From Brassica napus (taxonomy: Eukaryota; Streptophyta; Magnoliopsida; Brassicales; Brassicaceae): 64,000 nt of DNA. Each line of letters starts with the position of its first letter. The first letter of the stretch is position 1. Positions 22,790-33,120 of this stretch are shown piece after piece. The position numbers were made by a program, and so were the translations under genes. The notes under the pieces are model-generated. The model was not told the DNA's origin. It ran no database searches and worked only from the letters and a program-made list of their open reading frames with translations. The stretch is taken from contig NC_063448.1 of NCBI RefSeq assembly GCF_020379485.1, positions 6,285,726-6,349,725 on the forward strand. The letters are read 5' to 3'.

Positions 22790-23166
22790 ATTGTGTGTTG
22801 CTGCAGTTTAAGTAATGGTGATGCAGCGCATCCCTTGGTTTACGTTCGGTTATGTGTTAAACCGATAGTCACTCTTTCTGTCGAGTCATTAGGATTTGTC
22901 TTTATCTTAGGAGATCTTTTACAAGTTAGTTAATATTCATAGGATTAGGATAAGTCCAAGAAGAGTCGGTCTTCGTTTTTATTATATAAAGCAATCTAGC
23001 GTCATGTAAAAACTCACCTTTTGATTGAATTATTCAGAGATTTTTACAGTTCTTATTTCTCTTGTTTTCGGCATTCAAACATCGAATCAACGACAACAGG
23101 AAAGCAAAGAGAGGTTTGGGCATTCTCAGACTAAACAAACTCCCTTTGAGTACTTGTGCTGCGCCA
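22790..23166 (+). repeat. 5' LTR of the Ty3/gypsy element (approximate start)
   Basis: The right boundary is set by GCGCCA at 23161-23166 followed by GT and a primer-binding site TTGGTATCAGAGC (23169-23181), complementary to initiator tRNA-Met. A TATATAAAG box lies near 22984. The left boundary is a guess because no second LTR is present for comparison. Confidence 0.5.
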
Positions 23167-23238
23167 GTTTGGTATCAGAGCAAAGACGTTCCGGGCACTA
23201 GAAATTTTTTTTTCTCTACAATCGTTTCAAATCATTCA

Positions 23239-26200
23239 ATGGGACCAAGGCGTACGCAAGCGGAGCAACCGATGAATGATTGGGAGGAGTTCAGAAGAAC
23301 TATCATGATGATGCACGAGAATCTGTTGGATACGATCCAAACTTCGTTTCGTGAACTTACAGAGACGATACATGACCGGGATTGGGATCGCAACAGAGAG
23401 AGACAACAGTCGGATGATGGATTGTCTGATGAAGAAGATAACCCGTTTGCGGGTGAGGATCACCAAAGGAATAGGGCGCGTCCCTGTATTCGAGATCGTG
23501 ATGATCGGAGTTGGGAGTTGGGCTTTAAGGTGGAACTACCTGAGTTTCACGGTGGTGTTCGTGGGGAAGAGCTGCTTGATTGGCTCGTGGCGGTGCAGGA
23601 GATGTTGGAATTCAAGCGTGTTCCTGAAGCGCGCAAAGTAGCACTGGTGGCAACAAAGTTTCGGGGGAAAGCTGCTTCGTGGTGGCTTCAACTGAAAGCA
23701 ACCAGAGCTCGTTTGGGGAAGAGTAACGTCGATTCATGGGAAAAACTTGAGAAAGTGATGCGGAAATCGTTTCTCCCCTACAACTTTGAGAGAACTATGT
23801 TCACTCGGTTACAAAACATTCGCCGGGGAGCGCGATCTGTGGATGATTATGCTGAGGAATTTTCGTTACTATTAACCCGTAACGAGATACTAGACAGTGA
23901 GACTTAACTTGTCTCGAGATTTATTGGTGGCTTGCGTTCCCAAATTCAAAACTCAATGTCGCAATTTGATCCTCTCACGGTGGCAGAGGCTCACCGTCGA
24001 GTTGTTGCCTTCGAGGCTCAGTTTAAGTCGAACACTTCGACATGGAACTCCTCAATGCGTGCTCGTCAAGTCACGGGTGCTACGGACGGAAATCAACAGG
24101 CTTCTTTACCTAAAAGCGCAACTGATGCCGGAGCCGGGAAAGGAGAACCATTTGGCAAGACGCCTGGCGTTACAGAGGACCTGCGTCGCTCAACGAGACC
24201 GAACGCAATGCGGTGTTATACTTGTGGGGAGCTAGGTCACAGACAAACCGCCTGTCCCAATGCTAATCATCGTGGTCTCCTGGCTGAAGAAACCAAGTGG
24301 GACGAGGATCATGACGAGGATGACGACGAGGGGATTGAGGAAATATTGGATGATCACAATACCGGGGATAAAGGCACATTACTGATGCTAAGGCGTATTT
24401 GTTTGGCACCAATACGACATGATGATCAACCGTGGTTGCGTAACAACATCTTCTCGTCTACCTGCACCATCAACGGCAGAGTGTGTAGCTTTGTCATAGA
24501 CTCGGGAAGCTGCAGGAATGTGATCTCAGAAAGCGCGGTTCTAAAACTCGGTCTGCGCCGTTCAAATCACCCTGCTCCGTATAAGTTGGTATGGCTGCAA
24601 GAGGGCATTGACATTCGAGTCGTCCACCGCGTGTTAGTTTCTTTGTCGATTGGAGAATACTACAAGGACAAAATATACTGCGATGTTGTCCCTATGGATG
24701 TCAGTCATATACTTCTGGGTCGCCCATGGCAATACGATCCTGAAGTGATGCATAACGGCCGCACCAACGAATACAGTTTCTTCTTCGAAAAATGCCGCAT
24801 TGTTCTTCTGCCTACTCACGAAAGCCATGTCATACCCGCCATTCATGACTCAACTGTTCCATCTCAGTTACGTGAAGGAACGGGATCGAGTAATTCGGTT
24901 TTGTTCTGCTCTTATGCATCCTTTGCAGAGGAGTTGCGTCAGGAACAAGTCATGTATGCTTTGCTCACAGTGCCGAAGGCAGAACCAGCGTCCCACATTG
25001 TTGACCCAGCGATCACGAAACTCTTGACGGAATTCAACGATGTGTTTCCCACAGAGCTACCATTAGGCCTCCCGCCTCTCAGGGATATCCAGCATCACAT
25101 TGATTTGGTGCCAGGAGCCACACTGCCCAATCGTCCTCACTACCGCATGAGTCCCCAAGAGCACGAGGAGTTACGCAAGCAGGTGGAAGAGTTGCTGGCT
25201 AAGGGTCATGTTCGCGAAATTCTTAGCCCATGTGCAGTACCTGCCTTACTAATTCCTAAAAAGGATGGGTCATGGCTCATGTGCGTCGACAGTAGAGCCA
25301 TCAACAAGATTACAGTGAGGTACAGATTTCCGATCCCACGGCTTGACGATTTGCTGGATCAGATTGGCTCTGCGACAATCTTCTCCAAACTGGATCTTAA
25401 GAGTGGTTACCATCAGATTCGTATCCGACCTGGCGATGAGTGGAAGACTGCCTTCAAGACTCGTGAGGGACTTTTTGAGTGGCTAGTAATGCCTTTTGGA
25501 TTGTCCAATGCGCCAAGTACCTTCATGCGAATCATGAATCAGGCGTTGCGTCCGTTCATTGGTCGTTTTGTAGTCGTCTACTTCGATGACATTCTAATCT
25601 TTAGCAGCTCGCTCGAGGAACACATTGCCCATCTGCAACAAGTGCTTGCGGTGCTTCGTAGAGAGACACTTTTTGTCGCAAGACAGGAATGTGAGTGGGG
25701 CGTGAGGCGCGTCCTTTTTCTTGGTTATGTTGTATCGACAGAAGGGTTGTCGATGGATGAGAGCAAAGTGGAGGCAATACGATCATGGCCTGCACCTAAA
25801 ACAATCTCGGAGGTTCGTAGTTTCCATGGTCTCGCTTCCTTCTACAGACGGTTTGTCGCCAACTTCAGTTCCATTACGGCGCCTCTAACAGACTGCATGA
25901 GGGGTACCGTTTTTGCGTGGACAAAGGAGGCAAATGCGGCTTTCGAACTCATCAAAGAACGCCTTACTACGGCTCATGTTCTGGTCCTCCCAGACTTCGC
26001 GGTGACATTTGAGCTCCACTGTGACGCCTCCAAGCTAGGGATTAGAGCAGTTCTTAGCCAAAACTCTAGGCCTTTCGCTTACTATAGTGAGAAACTCTCT
26101 GGGGCTCGCGGCAGATATAGTACTTATGATGTGGAGTTCTACGCAGTGGTACAAGCTATTCGTCATTGGCGTCATTATTTGATTCACCGCGACTTCATCA

Positions 26201-27309
26201 TCTTTACTGACCATGATGCTCTCAAACACTTGGATAGCCAAGTTAAAGTATCAGCGAGGCACGCCAACTGGATCGCATACTTACAGCAATTCACTTTCAC
26301 GATTCGCCACAAGGCAGGAAAGCTGAATCGCGTCGCTGATGCCCTTAGTAGGCGACATACCTTGCTCACGACGTTGCACACCTCAGTAGCAGGCTTTGCC
26401 TCTTTTGCTGACCTGTACGCCACTGATCCGTACTTTGGGAAGTTATGGGCCGATGTGCAGGCTGGCGCTAACAACGAGTTCACGATAGTTGATGGGTTTC
26501 TGTTCCGAGGATCGCAACTCTGCCTCCCGTCGTGTAGCTTGCGACTGAAGATCATTGAGGACTTGCACAAGGAGGGTCATGTGGGTCGTGATAGAACCCT
26601 CCAGTTAGTGACCTCTGCGTACTACTGGCCGAGTCTCCGTAGGGATGTCGAGAGATACGTTGAGAGGTGCAGAGCATGTCAGCTCGCGAAGGGGCAAGCT
26701 ACAAACGCCGGGCTGTACCTCCCTCTTCCAATACCAACACAGCCCTGGACTGATCTCAGTATGGACTTTGTTCTAGGTTTGCCGCGAACTCAGAAAGGTA
26801 ATGACTCCATCTTTGTCGTCGTCGACCGTTTCTCCAAGATGGTCCACTTCATCCCTTGTAAGCGTACTACAGATGCTGTCAAAGTCGCACAACTTTTTTT
26901 TGCTGAGATTTACCGTCTCCATGGTCTTCCTACTTCGATTGTATCAGACAGAAACACTCGCTTCCTAAGTCATTTCTGGCGTTCTCTGTGGAAGATGTTG
27001 GGCACAAGCTTGGATATGAGTACTGCGTATCACCCTCAATCCGATGGCCAGACAGAGGTCGTCAACAGGTCTCTCGGCAACATGCTTCGTTCGCTGGTTG
27101 GTGATAACATCAAGTCATGGGATAATCGCCTATGCCAGGCTGAGTTCGCGCACAATCATGCTACCAATCGGTCGTCCGGTTTCAGTCCATTCAGAGTAGT
27201 GTATGGACAGGTTCCGCGTTGCCCTCTCGATCTCGCGCCTCTCCCCGAGTTGAATCGCTTTCATGGAGGAGCAGCCGAGTTTGTTGATTCTCTTCGCGAG
27301 GTTCATAAG
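23239..27309 (+). pseudogene. Ty3/gypsy gag-pol polyprotein, interrupted
   Basis: Gag starts at ATG 23239 (MGPRRTQAEQPMNDWEEF). A TAA at 23905-23907 interrupts the frame; the same frame then continues without shift from 23908 to 27309. Visible domains in order: gag capsid region (AASWWLQLKATRARLGKSN); CCHC zinc knuckle CYTCGELGHRQTAC near 24215; aspartic protease FVIDSGSCRNVIS near 24490; reverse transcriptase with FDDILIFS near 25590; RNase H with HCDASKLG near 26020; integrase HHCC region (HKEGHVGRDR, CRACQLAKG) and core motifs MDFVLGLPR, VSDRNTRF and SDGQTEVVNR. The protein then runs into unrelated sequence after LREVHK, so the integrase C-terminus and any chromodomain are lost. The single stop and the late truncation suggest a moderately recent insertion. 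Confidence 0.9.
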
Positions 27310-27904
27310 CTAGAAATTTTTCCGGGCTACGCCCGGGTTATTTTCCATATATTTTAATTAAATTTAAATTACTTTATAATTTGTATCTGAATATAAATAT
27401 ATTTTTATACTTAGACTGATTACAATATATACTATAATAAGTTCACATTATTGATTGCTACATTTTTATTAATTTACTAATGTCTGAAACCTTTAACAAC
27501 ATAACATGGTGTTAGATTTATATGAGCTACCGAACTTCTAATGTCAAACCAAAATAATCTAATGGTAATGTTCTTTACATTGGAGTATATGAATGTTAAA
27601 ATGGGAAAACCCACCCCATTTAAGACACATCCCATGTTGTCAAAAAAAAAAATTAAGACTCACTCCATTCAAAAGCTATGCCGTTAGATTAATTTTAAAA
27701 AAATCTATTAGAATTTTTCATTTAGACCCTCAAATATTACATTGACTCATTTAAACTTGTTTTGACCAATTTAAAATGATATATGATCTTCTGTTTTTAA
27801 TATTTATTTTTAATATATGACTATTTGGAAGAAAAAACACTTTTTAAAAATATTATAAAAATATTTAAAGATTGATTATGGAAAATGAGGTTTTAGTTGT
27901 TTTT
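27310..27904 (-). mobile_element. Helitron-like 3' end inside gypsy integrase
   Basis: On the minus strand the sequence ends in the perfect hairpin CCGGG-CGTAG-CCCGG (27322-27336), then eight bases, then CTAG at 27313-27310. The gypsy integrase frame is cut exactly here. The body to the right is AT-rich and non-coding. The distal boundary was not found. The base after CTAG is C rather than the expected T. Confidence 0.55.
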
Positions 27905-28345
27905 TTTCAAAAAACGCAAAGTCGATTTTTTCGGCAAACCCGTAAAATTAAATTTTTCCTCTAAACCGCAAATCGGATTTCCATCTAAAACAGCAAATTA
28001 GATTTTTCCTCTAAAACCGCAAATTGTATTTTCTCGATAAAATAAAAAAAATTGAAATTTACTGCCAAAATAAAAAAAAATTGTTTTTTCCCGTCACAAC
28101 CGCAAGAGCAAAAGTTTTCGCCAAAATCACAAAATTAAATTTTTTGCCAAAGCCGTGAACTTGAATCTTCCCGCCAAAATCGTAAACACAAAATTTCCAG
28201 CCCGCTAAAACAACAAATTCTTTTTTCCGCCAGAACCACAAAATCGAATATTTTGGCCAAAGCCGAGAAAATCAAAATTTTCAGTCAAAACCACGAAATC
28301 AATTTTTCCACCACAAAAATCAAACTTCCAGCCAAAACCGGAAAT
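27905..28345. repeat. Degenerate minisatellite, about 30-35 bp unit
   Basis: About a dozen imperfect units of the form CCGCCAAAACCGCAAAATCGAATTTTT occur head to tail (examples at 27940, 28005, 28100, 28215 and 28270). The units diverge at 10-30 percent of positions, so the array is old. The minus frame at 28059-28241 (FGGKIQVHGFGKKFNFVILAK) only reflects the repeat. Confidence 0.75.
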
Positions 28346-28452
28346 CAAATTTTCCTGCGATTACCATGGATTTTGTATGGAATACGATTCGATATAACAA
28401 CGAACTGCAAAACACTAATGTGATCTCAAAGGATAGCAATGAACTGCTTGAT

Positions 28453-28657
28453 TTACTTGTAGCATAAGCAAAGCTCGCAGTAATTGTCCATGTCATTGAC
28501 ATGGCATCTTTCCGGTGGCTCGAGCTTCCGCAGGTTCCTTTGGCAAAGGCTAGTAATAGCAGCTCTTGTTTCTTGGTATGTCGTCATGTAAACCGGGAGT
28601 CTCGCAACAACAATACCATGAAGCGAAGTTTTAATTCGCCTCCAGCATTCGTCTAAT
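28453..28657 (-). pseudogene. F-box gene, C-terminal half
   Basis: The minus strand reads DECWRRIKTSLHGIVVARL and then PPERCHVNDMDNYCELCLCYK before a stop. This is the C-terminal region of a Brassicaceae F-box family with a Cys-rich end (C...D..C..C..YK). It continues exactly, through the 5-base target duplication, from the piece at 34684-35115. The two are separated by the LTR retrotransposon. Confidence 0.7.
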
Positions 28658-30215
28658 TGATATCTTGTGAATTTACATGTTTTTAACTTCTTATTCTTGC
28701 ATGGTTTGGTCATTTAGAGCATCATTTAGGAACATTTAGGTTGCATATCATTGCATTTGTACATATCAGGTGTTGGAGAGCACCATGGATGAGTTAGAGG
28801 ACCATTGGTGGGATTTTCAGAGGCATTTGGAGCTCAAAAAGGAGTGTTTAGAGTGGTCATTGGGCGAGCAAGGCATGGGAGCGACCAGTCCGGAGCGACA
28901 CCACCAAGTCGCTCTGATCACCCTACTGGAGCGACCTTACTAGAGCGACAGGGAAGAGTCGCTCGCGTATTGATCACCCGGAGACAACGAATCCGGAGCG
29001 ACCTCTCACAGCGACACAGCGAGGTCGCTCCCGAATCCGGAGAGTGAAAGATGAACACGGATGAAAGCCTTAAAAATCTCTTCTGAAGCTCAAAATTTGT
29101 GGAGACACTGGAAATTGAGTTAGCTTTCCAATGGAAGTGGTTTCAAGTCATTTGAAGCTGTATTGGACAAGTTATGATCGATTTACTATAGGTGTATCAA
29201 TCCTTGCCGGGGACCACTTGAAAGTTGATGGGATCAACCAACTTCCCACTATCTTCCACCCACCTTTCCTTTGCACGATTTTTCCTACTTTTCTGTATAA
29301 TATTTGCTTTCTTATTATCAAAAGAGTGGGCAAGAAACATCAGAATCTAACTTTGTAATAATTTAACTTGTCAAAACTCTCTCTCTTTGAAATACCATTG
29401 TTCTTGGTGTTCTTGAGTGTTCTTCATTGTTCATCATCTGTTCTTGAGTTTTAATTTCGTTTTGCTTGTTTAAATCCTTGTTTATCTTTATTCTCTGTTG
29501 TATCTACTTGAATATGCTTCAATCTGTTATGAGATTAAGTGTTTTCATGAAGATTAGTGAGTAGTTTCCCTAAGAATTCATGGGTTAGGGAGATTAGAGT
29601 AACTTAGTGAAGATCTATGGTGTTATTGTATTAGATCCTTGTATGAACTTGCTTGTTGAGTATTTTTAATGCTTGTTTAGTCTTGATCACTCTAAACCTG
29701 ATTTCTAAACACTTCTCATCAGACATGATTAGATGAAGTGTTTGAATCAACTCAACTAAGCTCTAGTGAGATTAGCCAAGGACACTTGATGTTAAAATTG
29801 CTAGATAGTTATTGAACTTGAACTTAAAGATTGCTTGATTGAATTAAGCCAAAGACATTTGATGTTTAATGATTTCTAAGCAAATGGGCATTTACCTAGA
29901 CATAGGACTTGTCTAGAATTGTGTTTAGACTTAAGAGATTACTTTGATTGAAAGCTTGTCACCTAGATTGGATCTTAGTTACTTGAAATCAATTCCCTTA
30001 GCCCATGGATTCACTTGTTTATATTTCTAGGATATTAGTTTGTTACAAATCATCTATCTTCTTGTTTGCTTAGATTAGGAAGGTTTGTGTATTCTTGGTG
30101 TTATAAGTCTCTAGTTCTCTGTGGATTCGATCCTAAAATGCTACAATGACATACCATTCGATTGTGGTATTGTTGGCACATTAGGTTAATTGGTGTGTGC
30201 TTAAACGCGTAATCA
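28658..30215 (+). repeat. 5' LTR, 1558 bp
   Basis: It begins TGATATCTTGTG and ends CGCGTAATCA. By eye it matches the copy at 33121-34678 at all but two positions (near 28730 and 29573), with no indel. A cluster of GGAGCGAC/GTCGCTC motifs lies at 28870-29040. Confidence 0.97.
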
Positions 30216-30216
30216 A

Positions 30217-30236
30217 TTTGGCGCCGTTGCCGGGGA
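30217..30236 (+). promoter_or_regulatory. Primer-binding site (tRNA-Asp type)
   Basis: TTTGGCGCCGTTGCCGGGGA just after the 5' LTR; its complement is the acceptor-end sequence of plant tRNA-Asp followed by CCA. Confidence 0.85.
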
Positions 30237-30355
30237 ACTAGTGGATTTATCATTAGGATTTCAATCTTTCTTGAGACTAAGCTTTATTTTCTTATGTTTT
30301 GTTTTGCTTTTGTATAGCTACTAATCTTTTATTCTAGATTTTCTCTTTTGTAGTG

Positions 30356-31315
30356 ATGGCTTCAAGCTACTTTGAGAAGCCACAAGAAGAGGATGACACA
30401 TTTGAAGATCACATTGAAGATGAGCCCTATGTGTTTGTGGAGCCACCACCCTTTGATATACGCATACTCACACCAGACCAAAGGGATGAGTTGCATCGGC
30501 TTCAGAGAATGAAAGAGAATCGGGACAAGACAAAGAGAAACCTAGCACAACTTATCCGGATACACCTCATTAGGGACCGAGCAGAGTTTGAAGAAAGGGA
30601 GGTTACCCAGTATGAGTTAGATGCTGCTTGTGCCCTTAATGAGGTAATGTATTGGGCTCCACCACTCCAACTGGAAGGTATAGAAATTTCCACTTTAAAA
30701 CTTCAACTCGAGGAAATATGCTTGCCTTGTGGTGAGAATAATATCTCTGGTCTTAATTCTCTTGTGCTCATGAATGAATGTCTTGATCTGATATGTGAAA
30801 CTAAGAAACTAGATGAGTTGAGAATAGAAAAGCTTGTTAGAGATCATATTGAAGTTTGTTTTGACAAGAGCTATCTATGTGCTTCATTTGATCTTGAATC
30901 TGAGTTTTTCATTCTTGATGAACCTAGACCTCTTCTTGAACTTCCTGATTTAGGGGATGAACTTGATGTGGATAAGCTCTTGCTTGAGATAGAAAACCCC
31001 CATGCTGAAAACTATCATGAGAATGTGAACATTGTGTATTATTTGATTGATGGAGATAGAGTTGACTACTTTGTTAAAACCTCATTTGAACATGTAGTTG
31101 ATTTTGTGTTTCCACCTAATGCTTTTGATTCTCATGATCATCTGAACCTCAAGGAGCATTTCATAACTCATGTCATATCTTTAGTGAAGCTCTTTGAGGA
31201 AAAATCTGTCTATTTTCTATGGACAGTAGTGTGCTCCTTTGCATACTTGGTTCCTTGTTCTTGGAGGAGAAGGACCAAAGGTGCATTGGCTCAACCTTTT
31301 GATACTTATGATTAG
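30356..31315 (+). CDS. ORF of unknown function in LTR element
   Basis: An intact frame of 319 residues starting at ATG 30356 (a longer frame would need GTG). The protein is very acidic, soluble in appearance and rich in Glu, Asp and Leu. An N-terminal segment (EDEPYVFVEPPPFDIRIL) precedes a charged helical region (QRDELHRLQRMKENRDKTKR) that may be coiled coil. A possible hydrophobic segment near the C-terminus reads FLWTVVCSFAYLV, followed by basic SWRRRTKG. It has no CCHC knuckle or catalytic motif. Its place directly after the primer-binding site is where gag normally sits, so it may be a highly diverged gag-like or captured sequence. I do not recognise the family. Confidence 0.6.
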   Translation: MASSYFEKPQEEDDTFEDHIEDEPYVFVEPPPFDIRILTPDQRDELHRLQRMKENRDKTKRNLAQLIRIHLIRDRAEFEEREVTQYELDAACALNEVMYWAPPLQLEGIEISTLKLQLEEICLPCGENNISGLNSLVLMNECLDLICETKKLDELRIEKLVRDHIEVCFDKSYLCASFDLESEFFILDEPRPLLELPDLGDELDVDKLLLEIENPHAENYHENVNIVYYLIDGDRVDYFVKTSFEHVVDFVFPPNAFDSHDHLNLKEHFITHVISLVKLFEEKSVYFLWTVVCSFAYLVPCSWRRRTKGALAQPFDTYD

Positions 31316-33120
31316 CAAGCACACAAAGTCAAGCTAGAGACTTAAAACAAGCTCACTTGGGAGGAAATCTCAAGAGTATCCTTTGTATATATGTGTGAAT
31401 GTTTTTAATAAATTGTGTGAACTATCCTTGTTTGTGTGTTTGTTTGTGTGAATTGTGTGTCATTTCAGTTTGGAAGGTGCTCAGGAAAAGGAAAGGATTC
31501 AAAAGAGGCTAGGAAAGAAACACAAGTGATGTGGAGACATGCTCATAGCGACATATCCATAGTGACATGCTCAAGTCGCTACAGTCACAAGGTAAGTACT
31601 CTAATCCGGTTTAAAATCTCTCCACATCTCTAGTAATTTTTATTTTACTTATCATGTAAACCACTCCAAATTCAAAGTCACACAAGAGACTGTGTGATTC
31701 GAGTGTGGTGGGGGTACTATAAAAACTGATCATTTTGCTTGTTTTTATTTGGATGATTTGCATTTGACATATCTAGCACTTTGCATCTGTGTGGATTTTA
31801 ATGATTTGCATTTTGGATTTTTTTGTGATTTCTAAAAAAAAAAAAAAAAAAAAAAAATGTGAGTTTTGAATTATGCATAGGGAGCCATGATTGAAATTGC
31901 CATGAAAAGAACATATCTACAAGCATCTCTCGAGCCTTGAAAACTCTTTTTGAAACATGTTGCTCATATGATATTGACATTGTTCTTGAAACCAATTACA
32001 AACTGAACTTGGGCATAATGAATTTAATCTCTCTTGCATATGGGCACTTGCATACTTGATCATGGATTTCATACACATTTGGGTTATCTTATTCCATTTA
32101 TTATCCTTTGATTAACCCAAATGGCACTCCCCTACCCTTAAACCCTTGCCATTCTTTGAAACCAATATTGATTTGTTGAGTGAGGTCTCTTATTGATAGC
32201 TTGTCATGTGCAAAATCTTGAGAGTATTGGGAGCGACATATGTTTGTTCTCATCTATTGCTAGCATAAGATCCTCATTTGAACTAGCATCTAGGATGGTG
32301 AGTGAGTTTGTGTGTTTTTAAGTTGTTATATCTTGGGTTTGAGAGAAGAGAAAAAGATCAAAGAGTGTCAATAAGAAAAGAAAACCAATAGGAACCAAGA
32401 AAATAAAAGAAGAAAAACTCTTAAGTGTGTCAATTAGAATTCCCCAAAGTAAAAAAAAAAAAAAAAAAAAAAAAAGAATGAAAAATCATAATGGGGAAAG
32501 AAAAAGAGTGTCAAGTTCTTAGTTGGTTGATCATGTAAAAAAAAAAAAGAGAGAGTTCACTTGGTGAGAAATGTGAGTGAAGTGTATATACTTGGGTTTT
32601 GAAATATAAAAGATGGGTAGAATTTGTAATCACTTAGGAAGAAGAGTAGAATGATGAGAATGAGCTATGTATGCATGAATTGCTCCTAGTCTTAGATAAA
32701 TTTTGCATAATGATCATGCTCCTTGTTCTTGAGTGATTGCCACCATTAAAAAGATTGTATTTGAACCTTTCTTTTTATTCATAAAAGACCATTAATCTAC
32801 CAAGCCAAGTGATTGAGATCATGTGCCCATTTGTGAGAATCCACCTTGTGTGTGTGTGTGAATGAATGTGAGAATTGGTTGAAGTTACTTGTTGATTGAT
32901 GAGCATTGCACTTTGTATAAAGAAATAAAAAGAGGTTGATAGGCATTGAGAAGCTAGACTGATAAAAGAATGACCAATGATTGTTTGCTATGATCATTTG
33001 GAATGTTGTAGAAGAGCTAGGATGTGTGTCTTTTGGCTATGAGCTCCCTTTTTCAAACTTCTTCCTTCTTAGGACTTGAAAGTTTACTTGAGGACAAGTA
33101 AAGGACTAGTGTGGGGGAGT
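31316..33120 (+). other. Non-coding interior of the LTR element
   Basis: Contains two A-runs of about 23 bases (near 31834 and 32452), GT/TG-rich tracts (31430-31460, 32850-32865) and a short block with ATAGCGACAT and AAGTCGCTAC at 31545-31580 that echoes the LTR motif. The polypurine tract is at about 33105-33119. No protein domains were found. Confidence 0.6.

Larger units (their letters stand above)
22790..27309 (+). mobile_element. Ty3/gypsy retrotransposon, 3' truncated
   Basis: It has one LTR at the left, a tRNA-Met primer-binding site and a gag-pol frame that stops inside integrase at 27309, where a Helitron-like end begins. No 3' LTR was found in the window. Confidence 0.85.

Noticed and set aside
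23169..23181. A tRNA gene piece at TGGTATCAGAGC, and TGGCGCCGTTGCCGGGGA at 30219
   Set aside because: Both are primer-binding sites complementary to tRNA 3' ends next to LTRs; no cloverleaf surrounds them.
28805..29047. 80-residue frame repeated exactly at 33268-33510, and 75-residue frame at 29131 and 33594
   Set aside because: They are copies because they lie in the two LTRs; no protein features, so not counted as genes.
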